A stretch of DNA of 56,308 nt from Bacteroidales bacterium. Lineage in GTDB: Bacteria > Bacteroidota > Bacteroidia > Bacteroidales > GCA-2748055. The notes beneath the pieces are model-generated. The model was not told the origin of the DNA, did no database searches, and worked only from the letters and a program-made list of their open reading frames with translations. Positions 16,336 to 27,300 of the stretch are shown in pieces. Position 1 is the stretch's first letter, and every line of letters starts with the position of its first letter. The translations under genes were made by a program, and so were the position numbers. Location: positions 1-56,308 of the forward strand of contig JAIOZM010000019.1 in the NCBI GenBank assembly GCA_021740585.1. The letters run 5' to 3'.

Positions 16336-19300
16336 CTAAACCCTCAATCCGATAATCAATATGTCATCCACCTGAGGCGCATTGCCCTTCCACTTATTGA
16401 AGTTTTCTTCCAGCACTTGCAGTTGCTCTTTCATGGATTTGTGGGCTATTTCTGAAAGAAGGACTTTCACATTCTGACTTTTAAACTTCGTGTCGTTTTC
16501 ACCACCAAACTGGTCTGCATAGCCATCGGTCATAATGTATATTGAATCGCCCTTCTTTAGCTCAATCTCAATATTGGTAAAGCTGTCTTTTTCTGAATAA
16601 TAAATACCAATCGGCATCCGGTCGGATTTATATTCAATTAATTTCCCTTTTCTGATAAGATAAAGTGGATTGTAAGCGCCCGAAAACTCAAGGATTTTTT
16701 TGTCTTTATGAAGTATGCAGAAGGCCATGTCCATTCCGTCTTTCGATTCTCCCTCCTTACCGGTTTGATTAAGTGCAATCTTTATCTTATTCCTAAGTCT
16801 GTTAAGTATTTCATTAGCCTTAAGATTTTTATTATTGCTAACAATATCGTTTAAGGCTGAAGAGCCCAGCATGCTCATCAAGGCTCCCGGAACACCATGA
16901 CCGGTGCAATCGGCTACCGTAAAATATAAATGATCCTTGTTCTCAGTAAACCAATAAAAGTCGCCACTCACAATATCTCTCGGTTTATAAAGTATAAAGT
17001 GTTCCTTAAAGGCTCTTGAGAGACTGTCGGTAACGGGAAGCATAGACTTTTGAATAAGACTGGCATACTCAATACTATCGGTGATTTCATCGCGCTGTGC
17101 TTCAATTTCTTCCTTTTGCTCTCTTATTTCTATAGTTCTGAGCTGGACTTTTTCCTCTAGTACTTTTTTATCATGCAACAACTTCCTCGATCTCAGAACC
17201 ATAACAACATACACAATCAGAATCAGCACAATTCCTATTAACAAATAGAAGAGAGTGGTCTCTGTAAATTTAGGTTTTATCCTGAAATTAATAATCTTTT
17301 CATTACTCAAATTCCCTAAAAGGTCTTTTGCTCTGATTCTTATTGTATAGCTCCCCGATTTTACGATTATATTAATATTGGAGTTGGTAGACCAGGCTGA
17401 CCAATTGTTCATCAATCCGTCAATATAGTATTGATACTGAATTCCGTTGCTCTTCAAATAATTGGGGGCTACGATATTAAAGGATATGGCATTATGCTGG
17501 GATTGAAACTCTATTTTCTCCAGATCAAAAAATACTCCCGTTTCGTTAGTGATACTCTTCAGATATAACTCCAAAGAAAGATCTGCTAAAAATTCATTTT
17601 TAGATTCTATTTTAAACAATTGATTTTTCCTTGTAATAACCCATAAATTGTTGCTTTCTGCATATATCGATACAATATCATCCACCAGCGAAAGCAAGGC
17701 CTCCTGTGTGTTTGTCCAATCCTTTTCAAGCTTTAAAGCATTCCAAAGATTATTAGTTTTAATCCATGGATTATTATTTTGGGACAGAATATATTTAAAT
17801 GATGATTGGGTAAATTTTTTATCATCGCCGTAAATTTGAAAAGATTCCGACTCTTCATTAAAATAATATATGTTCGATTCCAGGAACAAAAGAATAGTGT
17901 CATTTACAAATTGCAACCTGTACATCTCCATAAAATCGGAATCTGTTTCAAAGATCTTCATATCCAAAACCTTCCCAATTGAATCTAAATGAATACGGTA
18001 AGCCACATTATCACCTCCCAACCATAAGCTTCTCTCATCAGGGAATATCGATGAATAAAAGACCTGATTAAGCTTGATAAACTCATCCTCCTTTATCCAG
18101 CTCTCCCCTTTCTGCTTCAGATAAAACAAGCTCGTATTACCAACCACAAAAATTTTTTTTCTATGGGAGTCAGATGAAATATGGTTTATTCCTCTATGAT
18201 CTAAAATTAACTTAGCCTTCCCCTTTTCAATTAGGTATACACCAGTATTTGTGAGGGCAAAAAGATTTTCTCCATTGCTAAGCAATTGTTTGCATTTTTC
18301 ATTTAAACCTTCCGCTTTTTTAAACAGAAAATCAACCCCCGATAAGGTCTTGACTTTTTTCTTATAAAATGTTGGTTCCTGATTTTCAGGAATTTGCTGA
18401 GACTCCTCCTTCATTACCTCCTGGTTAGTTTCTGAAGACTTCTTCTTAAAAAGTCTGGAGAATAAATTCCCCTTGTTTTCAGGTTCATTTATTACTTCTT
18501 CTGTCTGGACTTCCTTTGTTTTAACCCGTATAACAAGTTCACTTTCTTTATAGAGCTCCTGCTTTGTAAAGAAATAAACTCCTTCACTTGTGGCAATAAA
18601 CAGCTCACCATTATGCCATTGGGTTGAAGTAAGATTTCCCTCAAGTCCCGGATAATTGCTATAGTTGTATATAGGAAGTCCAAGCTCCACGCGGCTTAAT
18701 CCGTAGGCATGCGATAGCCACAAACCATTTGCATTATCCATTCCCATGGCATAAATCTCATCATCTGGTAAACCGTTTGGATAATTTAAATAATACAGAA
18801 TATTGCGTTTCGATTTATTTACGATTACAGCCCCACCTTCCAGAGTTGAAAAAGCACATAAGCTATCGGAAATATTCAGACCCCCTGAAAGAAATTTTTC
18901 ATTCAGATAGGCGTTTTCAATAATTTCATAATCGCGGAAAATAATCCCATCAAACAAGTACATTTTCCCTACATCGGTTCCAATTAAAATTTGCTCATCA
19001 TTATAGGGGAAACTAAATATTACCTCCTTATCCTTCAGGTAAAAATTGCTTACGATGGGAAATAAAGTATCACTTTCAATACGGTAAAGACCTTCCTGAA
19101 ATACATTTATGAATACATTTTGTTTTGTAAGAACCATCCCTGTGAAGGGTTTATCAGGATCTGACCTCCACTCATGCAATTTTGAATGATCATCTGAGTT
19201 GAAAAGATAGATAGCTTCCGGACCGTAAAAGTAAATGCTGCTATCGGTAAAATAAATATTTGTTATGGCCGTAGTATCATCTGTATTTTCACAAAAAGAT

Positions 19301-19635
19301 TCAAATTGATAGAAACCCTTTCTGTCCCTTGACAGATATCCAAAACTGGTATTTCCACTCAGGTAAACCAAATTATCGAATGGACTTTTAGCAATGGAAA
19401 AGGGAATAAGGGGCATATTAATAATTTTCCACGATTGTCCGTCGAAAGACAAAAGCCCGCGGGGATTCGCGAACAACATCTCATTTTGGTCATCCTGACA
19501 AACAGCCCAGTTCGAATTTTCCAGCTGTTCACTTTCTTTATAATTGGTGATAAGTGGGATGCCGGTTTGTGCAAAAATGGGAGAAATAGTGCAGATTAAA
19601 AAGAGTACAATATTTATCCTGAACCACATTGACAT
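16336..19635 (-). CDS. Two-component-propeller sensor with C-terminal SpoIIE (PP2C) phosphatase
   Basis: The 1099-residue protein has a signal peptide (about 1-22), a periplasmic propeller built of Reg_prop-like blades (about 25-700; LLSFDGQSWKIINMP, GLWLSHAYGLSRVELG), a Y_Y_Y-type Ig domain (about 700-785; YQYYIDGLMNNWSAWS), a membrane helix (about 793-815) and a coiled coil. A SpoIIE-type Ser/Thr phosphatase domain follows at about 870-1098, with metal-binding aspartates in SGDFYW, VADCTGHGVPGALMS and MTDGYADQFGG. It would turn a periplasmic signal into dephosphorylation of a cytoplasmic partner, perhaps an anti-sigma antagonist; none is encoded here. Oddly, residues about 370-430 are a Lys/Glu-rich insert that interrupts the propeller. 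It is convergent with the archaemetzincin gene (40-base gap). Confidence 0.85.
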   Translation of the reverse strand: MSMWFRINIVLFLICTISPIFAQTGIPLITNYKESEQLENSNWAVCQDDQNEMLFANPRGLLSFDGQSWKIINMPLIPFSIAKSPFDNLVYLSGNTSFGYLSRDRKGFYQFESFCENTDDTTAITNIYFTDSSIYFYGPEAIYLFNSDDHSKLHEWRSDPDKPFTGMVLTKQNVFINVFQEGLYRIESDTLFPIVSNFYLKDKEVIFSFPYNDEQILIGTDVGKMYLFDGIIFRDYEIIENAYLNEKFLSGGLNISDSLCAFSTLEGGAVIVNKSKRNILYYLNYPNGLPDDEIYAMGMDNANGLWLSHAYGLSRVELGLPIYNYSNYPGLEGNLTSTQWHNGELFIATSEGVYFFTKQELYKESELVIRVKTKEVQTEEVINEPENKGNLFSRLFKKKSSETNQEVMKEESQQIPENQEPTFYKKKVKTLSGVDFLFKKAEGLNEKCKQLLSNGENLFALTNTGVYLIEKGKAKLILDHRGINHISSDSHRKKIFVVGNTSLFYLKQKGESWIKEDEFIKLNQVFYSSIFPDERSLWLGGDNVAYRIHLDSIGKVLDMKIFETDSDFMEMYRLQFVNDTILLFLESNIYYFNEESESFQIYGDDKKFTQSSFKYILSQNNNPWIKTNNLWNALKLEKDWTNTQEALLSLVDDIVSIYAESNNLWVITRKNQLFKIESKNEFLADLSLELYLKSITNETGVFFDLEKIEFQSQHNAISFNIVAPNYLKSNGIQYQYYIDGLMNNWSAWSTNSNINIIVKSGSYTIRIRAKDLLGNLSNEKIINFRIKPKFTETTLFYLLIGIVLILIVYVVMVLRSRKLLHDKKVLEEKVQLRTIEIREQKEEIEAQRDEITDSIEYASLIQKSMLPVTDSLSRAFKEHFILYKPRDIVSGDFYWFTENKDHLYFTVADCTGHGVPGALMSMLGSSALNDIVSNNKNLKANEILNRLRNKIKIALNQTGKEGESKDGMDMAFCILHKDKKILEFSGAYNPLYLIRKGKLIEYKSDRMPIGIYYSEKDSFTNIEIELKKGDSIYIMTDGYADQFGGENDTKFKSQNVKVLLSEIAHKSMKEQLQVLEENFNKWKGNAPQVDDILIIGLRV

Positions 19636-19819
19636 GATTACTGAAAGTTAGTTAGACGCGACCAAGTTACTATTTTTGAAGATTATGCAGAGAACTATTT
19701 TGGATTTTTATATCCCCAAAAAAGCAAATTGATATAGTTTAGGGCATCAGCTCTTGGCAAAGGCATCCTGATTACAAATTGGAGACCTGATTTCCTTCCC
19801 ACTGGATCGGGGAATTAAA

Positions 19820-20692
19820 CTATCGCAAAGTAAAGGTGCTTGTTCCCAGCTTATTTTCTTCACTAAACACCTCAACAACATACAAACCCGGAACGAGTTG
19901 TTCAGCCGGAACGATTTTAGCACAAACATTGACTTTCTGATTTGCATACTTTATTGATTCAGACTTCGAATACCTTGCCTGTGTTTTATAATCGGGATGA
20001 AAAAATTCAGGCGATTCTTCAGACTTATCAAGGATTATTTCTGCATCAGGAGAGTTAATAACAAAGAAAATATTCTTCAAACCCTTGCTTGCAATTCTAT
20101 TTTCCAGAACCTCTATGCATATATCAATTTCAACAATATTTTTTGCCAATACAGAAGGATTATATTTTCCGGTAAAGGTTTTTTTGTATGGAGATACTTT
20201 TAGATTGTCACCTGAAAGAAAGCTGGCAATACCTACTTTTTTATTCAAATCCCTTATAATGTCTTCGAGAGATTCAATCCTGTTATTTATTACTTTGGTT
20301 TTCTCTCTTTCAACCAACAAGGAATCGATGATAAATAAATATTGCTCCTTAAGTGAGTCTAATTGAAAGTTAAGTAATTCATTTTCTTTCTCTTGCAGTC
20401 TTTTTAACCTTTTCAGACTTAAAATTTCCTTTTCTTTTGCTTCAATCTTACCATTGGCATCGTTGATAACAGCATCAATTTTAGTATTAATTCCTTTGTA
20501 CTTATTTATTTCCGTCTTGTATAGTGCAAGGTTTTTATTAAGCAGTTCATTCGATGAAAGTAACTCCTTCTTTGAAGGAAAAACTTCCAATCTGTTTACG
20601 ATAAAGATAATATTCAATGCGATGGAGACCGTAACTAAGAAAGAAAGAACCTTTATCATAAAATTCCCGGTTTTACTCTTATCGTTTGTCAT
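19820..20692 (-). CDS. Membrane-anchored coiled-coil protein of unknown function
   Basis: The 290-residue protein has a membrane helix at about residues 13-30 and a long charged coiled coil at about 36-155 (KIEAKEKEILSLKRLKRLQEKENELL). The C-terminal part (about 170-290) is strand-rich (VEIDICIEVLENRI, NIFFVINSPDAEIIL, VPGLYVVEVFSEENKLGTSTFTL) and looks like a small beta-sandwich. I do not recognise a named family. It lies 184 bases upstream of the SpoIIE-phosphatase gene on the same strand, so the two could be co-expressed. An adaptor or scaffold in the envelope is possible but unproven. Confidence 0.6.
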   Translation of the reverse strand: MTNDKSKTGNFMIKVLSFLVTVSIALNIIFIVNRLEVFPSKKELLSSNELLNKNLALYKTEINKYKGINTKIDAVINDANGKIEAKEKEILSLKRLKRLQEKENELLNFQLDSLKEQYLFIIDSLLVEREKTKVINNRIESLEDIIRDLNKKVGIASFLSGDNLKVSPYKKTFTGKYNPSVLAKNIVEIDICIEVLENRIASKGLKNIFFVINSPDAEIILDKSEESPEFFHPDYKTQARYSKSESIKYANQKVNVCAKIVPAEQLVPGLYVVEVFSEENKLGTSTFTLR

Positions 20693-20976
20693 AATCTTAT
20701 TTTTTTAGGTTGAAACTTTTATTGCAGAAAAATTACGCCCTTTGCACAAGTTATGAAGAAGTTTTTATAAATGCATAAAAAATCAGCCAATAATGGCAGC
20801 ATCTTTTTACAAGCAATGTTGTTTCTCACAAGATGCTTTAAGTCTATCCATCCATAAAATAATCGACTGAAAAAAACGAACTTTACAGCATATCAACAAT
20901 ATGCGCTAAAGAAAAAATATAAGCTGCATATAATTTTTTCTAATAATTGAATAGTATTACAATACCTGTCAGACAA

Positions 20977-22458
20977 TTACATTTTATAAAATTCTTCCCA
21001 GCCCTTTCGTGGTGGTTCTCCAACCAGCATTTGATTAGCCCAATTGTTGTTGGTGATTTGTTTGGTCTCCCTGTCAAAAATCAATTTTGTGCTTAATTGT
21101 TGTGCCATTACGCCTAATGTGAAGACCTGACTTAAAGGACCTGCAATATCAAATGAGGAGCGACATTTCTCCACACCCTTACAAGCCAAAAGGAAGTTTT
21201 CAAAATGGTTTGAAGGGCTTTCCGGAACAACCGGCAGTTTGGATTGAACCTCGAATGATTTTCCACCAGGAATGATTGATAAAGCTGCGCTATGTGATCC
21301 TCCTTTAAACGTCAGATCTTTGCTGTAAATAATCTTACCCGGACTAAGTTTACCAATCTGTAATTTGCCATCGCTTGGTGGGGGGATGTCTTTGTTTTCT
21401 TCAGAAACACCATATCCTTCAGGAAGCGAAGGTCTGTTATCTAATCCATCGTACCATGTTATATCGAGAGCTGGCATATCGCCACGTTTTGGGAATTTAA
21501 ACTCAAGAGTGGTAGAGAATGGAAAGAAAAATGAATTATGACCATCAAGTTTTACTGCGTTAACCTCATATGGCAAGCCCAGATCTAAAAATTCGTGAGC
21601 GGTATCCAGAATATGTGCTCCCCAATCGCCCAATGCCCCCATTCCAAAATCGTACCAGCAACGCCATTGTCCGAGATGATAATCCTTATTATAATCGTGA
21701 TATTGAGCCGTCCCAAGCCAAATGTCCCAATCAAGTGTCTTAGGTTGTTTTTGTTTTGGAGGGAAGCTCGTGATTCTTGGGTCAAATTCGTGCCAGCGGC
21801 GTTTACTATTCATATGAGCGGTAATAGCGGTCACATCTTTAATAATTCCAGCTTCTTTCCAGGCTTTAAATTGAAAATAATTCTCGCCCGAGTGCCCTTG
21901 ATTACCCATCTGAGTAACTACATTGTGCTTTTTTGCACCGGCCATCATTAGTTCAATCTCGTTAAAAGTCCTGGCCATCGGCTTTTCAACATATACATGT
22001 ATACCCATCGACATAGCCAGCATTGTAATAGGGAAATGAGCAAAATCCGGAACCCCAACGCTTACAGCCTCTATTTTATTTCCCATTTTATCGAACATCT
22101 TTCTAAAATCATTAAAACGGGGCACATCCGGGAACATTGCCATAATTTCCTGTGTATGATCAGCACCCATATCCACATCGCATAATGCGACAATATTGGC
22201 CAGACCTGTGTCATACAATTCCTTGATAATTTGGTTCCCTCTATTGCCAATACCTATGCATGCAAGATTTACTTTTTCGCTAGGTAATACTGATGATCTT
22301 TGCATTGATTGTGTTCTATTATTCCACCTTTCTTCTCCTGCAAAAATTGCATTCGCAGGAATTATTGACAATCCTCCCAATGTTATTAAACTCTTCTTAA
22401 GGAAATCGCGGCGCTGATTATTTAGGCCATGTTCTTGATTTTTAGTACTATTCTTCAT
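20977..22458 (-). CDS. Tat-exported Gfo/Idh/MocA-family oxidoreductase (493 aa)
   Basis: The N-terminus carries a twin-arginine signal (NQRRDFLKKSLITLGGL). The Rossmann domain follows, with a nucleotide-binding loop VNLACIGIGNRGNQI, the acidic end of strand 2 (ALCDVD) and the family motif VYVEKPMARTFNEIELM. The C-terminal part has the substrate-side pattern WRCWYDFGMGALGDWGAHILDTAHEFLDLG with its conserved Gly/His residues. Members act on sugars or sugar derivatives with NAD(P)-like cofactors that are held tightly when the protein is exported. A second member follows at 22668-24005, so a two-step or paired sugar conversion is plausible. Substrate unknown. A weak AT-rich hairpin downstream (about 20910-20941) could end transcription. 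Confidence 0.85.
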   Translation of the reverse strand: MKNSTKNQEHGLNNQRRDFLKKSLITLGGLSIIPANAIFAGEERWNNRTQSMQRSSVLPSEKVNLACIGIGNRGNQIIKELYDTGLANIVALCDVDMGADHTQEIMAMFPDVPRFNDFRKMFDKMGNKIEAVSVGVPDFAHFPITMLAMSMGIHVYVEKPMARTFNEIELMMAGAKKHNVVTQMGNQGHSGENYFQFKAWKEAGIIKDVTAITAHMNSKRRWHEFDPRITSFPPKQKQPKTLDWDIWLGTAQYHDYNKDYHLGQWRCWYDFGMGALGDWGAHILDTAHEFLDLGLPYEVNAVKLDGHNSFFFPFSTTLEFKFPKRGDMPALDITWYDGLDNRPSLPEGYGVSEENKDIPPPSDGKLQIGKLSPGKIIYSKDLTFKGGSHSAALSIIPGGKSFEVQSKLPVVPESPSNHFENFLLACKGVEKCRSSFDIAGPLSQVFTLGVMAQQLSTKLIFDRETKQITNNNWANQMLVGEPPRKGWEEFYKM

Positions 22459-22667
22459 TGTTAACTTTAATTATAAATGGAATAAATTTAATTCTTATAC
22501 TATTTTATCTTATATGTTCATATCAATATTTAATAATCTGCCTTTGAAGGACGAGTTCAAATATAATCAATAGAATTAAAAGGATCAATTCCAGTATCTG
22601 CATCAAAACAATACAGCCACTGGCACCTAGATACCTACCATAATTTATTTTCTAAATACCTATTCAA

Positions 22668-24005
22668 TTAAACTTTACCAGGCACAACAAAATCCTTACG
22701 ATAATTCCGCGTAAGCATTTCATCAGCTTCAGGATCGTTTACGAATTTTTCTGAATGGGGATTGAAGGCCAATACCCTATCCATTCTATAGGCGATATTA
22801 CCAAGATGCGCCAGTGCGGAAGACAGATGTGCTGTTTCCACCGGAGCATTTAATATAGTTTTATCATGCTTACGAACCGCGTCGATAAAATTAGCAAAAT
22901 GTCCATCCGTGCCCCCTGCTCCCCTGTCCATTCCCGTTGCAGAAGGAGCTCCGTCATCGCCTGAAATACCGGGAGTTCTGTCCTGACCCAGGTAGGTTTT
23001 AAATTTATCGTAACCATCCACAACCAATATTCCCTTATCGCCGTAAAAAATATTCCCAACAGTAGCTCCTTCTTCGGTGTTTGTGCACCAGGGGCGGACT
23101 TCAAATTGAATAATCTTCTTTTCCTCAGGATAATGGTAAATTGATGAAAGCACTTCCGGAGTTTCCTTACAGTCGTCCCAAAGGAATTTTCCACCCATTG
23201 AAGTGATCTTGGCAGGCAATCCCACATCCAGTCCCCACATACAAAGATCGGTTTCATGAATTCCCTGATTACCCACATCACCGTTTCCATAATCCCAATG
23301 CCAGTGCCAGTTATAATGCACCAGATTTTCAGTAAAGGGACGCATAGGAGCCGGACCTGTCCACAAATCGTAATCCAATCCCTCAGGAACGGGAGAGAAA
23401 CCTTTATCACCAATATCTGCTCTCCAGCGAAAAACCAATCCGCGAGCCATATAAACCCGTCCAATATATCCTTCACGGAGCAATCTAATAGCATCATTTA
23501 TGGCGGGTGAACTTCGTAATTGAACACCATGCTGAACAATTCTGTCGTATTTTTGAGCAGCTTCAACCATTTTACGCCCTTCCCAAATATTATGTGAACC
23601 CGGCTTTTCCACATATACATCTTTCCCTGCCTGCATGGCCCAGATGGCTGAAAGTGCATGCCAGTGATTAGGAGAAGCAATACTTACCACATCAATGTTT
23701 TTATTGTCCATAACACGACGTAAATCCTGCTCAAGATCAACATCTTTTCCATAAGTCGCTTTAAATTCGGACTGCCGTTTTTTAAGAAGATTCATATCAG
23801 GATCACACAAAATACTGACTTGCACATTGTTCTGGGCCATTAATCCCTGAATGTGCGCTTTACCACGTCCATTAATACCCAAAACGGCAGCATTTATCCT
23901 GTCGTTAGCCCCAAAGGCTTTAGCAGGGATAATTGTTGGTGCCACAAACAAAGCCGTACCGGCCACTGCAGTCTTTTTAATGAAAGTTCTTCTTGATTGT
24001 TCCAT
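22668..24005 (-). CDS. Tat-exported Gfo/Idh/MocA-family oxidoreductase (445 aa)
   Basis: The start MEQSRRTFIKKTAVAG is a twin-arginine signal. The Rossmann part shows AAVLGINGRGKAHIQGL, ILCDPDMN and VSIASPNHWHALSAIWAMQAGKDVYVEKP. The C-terminal domain has YNWHWHWDYGNGDVGNQGIHETDLCMWGL. The protein is complete for the family. It is transcribed ahead of the 493-residue paralogue with a 209-base gap and diverges from the hybrid two-component regulator gene at 24368. That position suggests co-regulation during growth on a glycan, but I see no direct regulatory site. GH109-type glycosidases share the fold, so a hydrolytic role cannot be excluded. Confidence 0.85.
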   Translation of the reverse strand: MEQSRRTFIKKTAVAGTALFVAPTIIPAKAFGANDRINAAVLGINGRGKAHIQGLMAQNNVQVSILCDPDMNLLKKRQSEFKATYGKDVDLEQDLRRVMDNKNIDVVSIASPNHWHALSAIWAMQAGKDVYVEKPGSHNIWEGRKMVEAAQKYDRIVQHGVQLRSSPAINDAIRLLREGYIGRVYMARGLVFRWRADIGDKGFSPVPEGLDYDLWTGPAPMRPFTENLVHYNWHWHWDYGNGDVGNQGIHETDLCMWGLDVGLPAKITSMGGKFLWDDCKETPEVLSSIYHYPEEKKIIQFEVRPWCTNTEEGATVGNIFYGDKGILVVDGYDKFKTYLGQDRTPGISGDDGAPSATGMDRGAGGTDGHFANFIDAVRKHDKTILNAPVETAHLSSALAHLGNIAYRMDRVLAFNPHSEKFVNDPEADEMLTRNYRKDFVVPGKV

Positions 24006-24367
24006 AATATAGGTTTATTAATTATTCAAAAGATAATTTTGTTGAATACCTGCAGTATTGCCGGATCAACAAAAAGCTCATTAAATTAATAATTTTTTTG
24101 GGCAATTAATAAAAACAAGGAACTAAGTAAGCTCATGATCATAAAGAAATGATATACCTATGTCCCAAACTTAAGACTCAAAAGTCCCGGTAAAATTATA
24201 TTAAATTCAAGCAACGTGAAAAATAAGGGATTTGCCTCAAAACTTGCTTTTAATCAGCGAAGTTAATGTCTGTGAATTCGATTCATTCCAACTCCTTTTA
24301 AAGGAATATTGGTATATTTGTTTATTCACTGAAAACAATATATTGTAAGCTAAGTAATCAATGTAAC
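24006..24367. other. Divergent intergenic region (362 bases) upstream of the hybrid regulator
   Basis: No gene is visible. It must hold the promoters of the Gfo/Idh/MocA gene (minus) and the hybrid two-component regulator (plus). TATATTTG at 24313-24320 fits the -7 element of Bacteroidota promoters and would give a leader of about 40 bases, but I see no matching TTTG about 19 bases upstream of it. No repeat stands out. Confidence 0.35.
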
Positions 24368-27300
24368 ATGGGTTTTATTTTTCAACTATCAAAAACTAAG
24401 GGCGCAATATTCTTGAGAATATTGATTTTTATGCCGGTTTTTAGTTTTTCATTCCCGGAAATATACAGCCAGATTAGTTATAGGTTTAAAAATTATGGAG
24501 TTGAAGATGGTCTGCCACATAATGTTGTTGGCACTATAAATCAGGATGAAAAGGGGTTTATCTGGATTGGAACTAATGGGGGACTTTGCAGTTTTGACGG
24601 TTACAATTTTAAATCCTATTACCTTGGAGATAAATCGCCGGGAGAGGAAGCGTTTATAATTAAGTGTTTATATCACGATTCCATGGGCAGGCTTTGGATA
24701 GGAACTGAGGGAGCAGGCCTGGTTCTTTATAACAGCAGTTTGGATACCTTCAGGTATTTCAATGCCAATGATACCACCGATAATTGTATAAGCAGTAACC
24801 TGATTAATTCTATAAGCGCTGATAGTTCCGGAATACTGTGGGTTGGCACTGACAAAGGTTTGAACCGGTTTAATTTCGAGACCAATGAATTTGAATGGAT
24901 ACAGAAAAATGAAGAGGACAGTCAAAGTATCTCTTCCGACCTTATCCAGAAAGTATTCGTTGACAGTAATTCTAAAATATGGATAGGTACTTCTGCCGGA
25001 CTTGACCTCATCGATCCTGAGACCAGACAAATAATCAATTATAATTTACAGGATATCAGTATTTTATCGGCAGACGAAGCTGCAAATGTTGAAGCCATTT
25101 CAGAAGATAAAAAAGGAAATATTCTGATTGGAACCTATAATAAAGGATTATTTATTTTTGATAAAAGGACTCATTTATTTTCTAATATAATACCTGACAG
25201 GAGTTTTACCAGAAGCCATGCCATCAGAACATTACTGATAAGCAATGAGGGCATGATATGGCTTGGGACAAGAGGGGGAGCATATATTCTTGATGAGGAT
25301 TACCACCTAGTTGAGCATCTGACTCACAGCGATCTTGAGGCAAATAGTATAAATCATATTTCCATCAGAGATATTTATGAAGATAATACGGGAGGAATCT
25401 GGATTGCCACAAGAAATGGAATCAGCTACTTTAACAGCGGCGTACAATCTTTCACCTATTATGGTGCGAATCAAACGAATCCTAATTCACTAAACGATCC
25501 TGAAATTTATAGTATTTTAGAAAGTAAAGATGGAAATATATGGATAGGGACTGAATCGGGAGGTATTAATATACTTGATAAAAAAACAGGTATATTTTCA
25601 CATCTCAAACACAAAGAAAACGATAAAAACACTATTTCACCGGGCTGCATAAAATCTATCATCCAGGATAAAAATGAAAATTTTTGGATAGGAGTATTTC
25701 TGGGGGGACTTGAATTCTACGATTCTAAAAACAAAAAATTCATTCACTATAAAAATGATCCTGACAACAGTAATAGTATAAGTGACAATACCGTATGGGC
25801 TCTATATGAAGATAAAAAAGGCAATATATGGATTGGTACTGATAATGGTTTAGACCGGTTCGATGTGAATGAAAAACGGTTTTACCATTATAAGGACAGG
25901 ATGAAAAACCATGCTATTCATACTATTTTCGAAGACAAATCAGGCAATCTTTACTTTGGATCATCAAAAAGGGGACTTAGCATTTTAAGTCCTGATAATA
26001 AAATGAAATACTTTGATCTCTCTGCCCGGGTCATCCATGAGGATAAATCAGGAAGAATCTGGATAGGATCAGACGAGTATTTTGGCTTGCAAGAGTTTGA
26101 TGTTGAGAAAGGTCTTATCAATTCATATACGATTAAAGATGGACTTTCCTCAAACCAGATATTTGGGATTCTGGAGGATAACAATTCACAATTATGGTTA
26201 AGTACCGGACAGGGTTTGTCGGTGTTTGATCCTGAAAAATCCACCTTTAAGAATTACAAAATGGCAGAACCCGGAGTAATGGGATCCAAATTTAACTATG
26301 GAGCCTATTGCAAAAGCCGGTCGGGTGAAATGTATTTTGGGGGTCCTAATGGTTTGGGAAGCTTCTATCCTGAGCAAATGACTGAGAATCAAAATATTCC
26401 TCCGGTTTGGATAACGAATCTAAAAATTCTTAACCAACCCGTCCCTATAGGAAAAGAATTCAATGGTAAGAAAATTCTGGAAAAAAATATTTCTGAGACT
26501 GAGAAAATTAGTATTAACTATGCTCACTCGGTAATTACCCTGGATTTTGTAGCTCTGAATTACTTTAATAGTCCAAAAAACGAATATGCATATAAGCTGG
26601 ACGGATTCGAAAAAGAGTGGAATTATGTTGGTTCTACCCGCTCTGCCACCTACACCAATCTTGATCCCGGTTCTTATGTATTCATGGTAAAAGCTTCGAA
26701 TAACGATGGTATTTGGAACGAGACCGGAAAGTCGCTGGAAATAATTGTTAAGCCTCCCTTTTCCAAAACCCTGTTATTTAAGGCTCTTATATTTATCTTA
26801 ACCATCCTCATCATTTATTTTATAATCAGTTTCTTTATTAAAAGAGAAAAGCTTCAAAATCAGTTGGTTATGGAGAGAATGCGTTCCAGGGAATTGCATA
26901 ATATAGACACTATGAAGTTTCAGTTTTTCACTAATATTTCCCATGAAATACGCACCCCTATTTCGCTTATTCTGGGCCCATTATCACGGATTAAGAATAC
27001 GGAAATGTCGGGTGAAAGAATAAAACAGGATATTGATGTTGTTTATCGAAATGCAGTACGGTTGGGCAAACTTATTGATCAGTTGTTGGATTTTAGAAAA
27101 ATTGAGGCAGGAAAACTTAAGCTTGAATTGTCCAGAGGTGATATAGTATCATTTCTCAAAAATGTATTGTTTATGTTTGAGGAATTATCTGATGAGAAAA
27201 AGGTAAAACTTGAATTTCATTCTGTTCTGGAGGAGTTTCAACTATTTTTTGACGCTGATAAAGTTGAAAAGATTTTATTTAACCTTTTATCTAATTCCTT

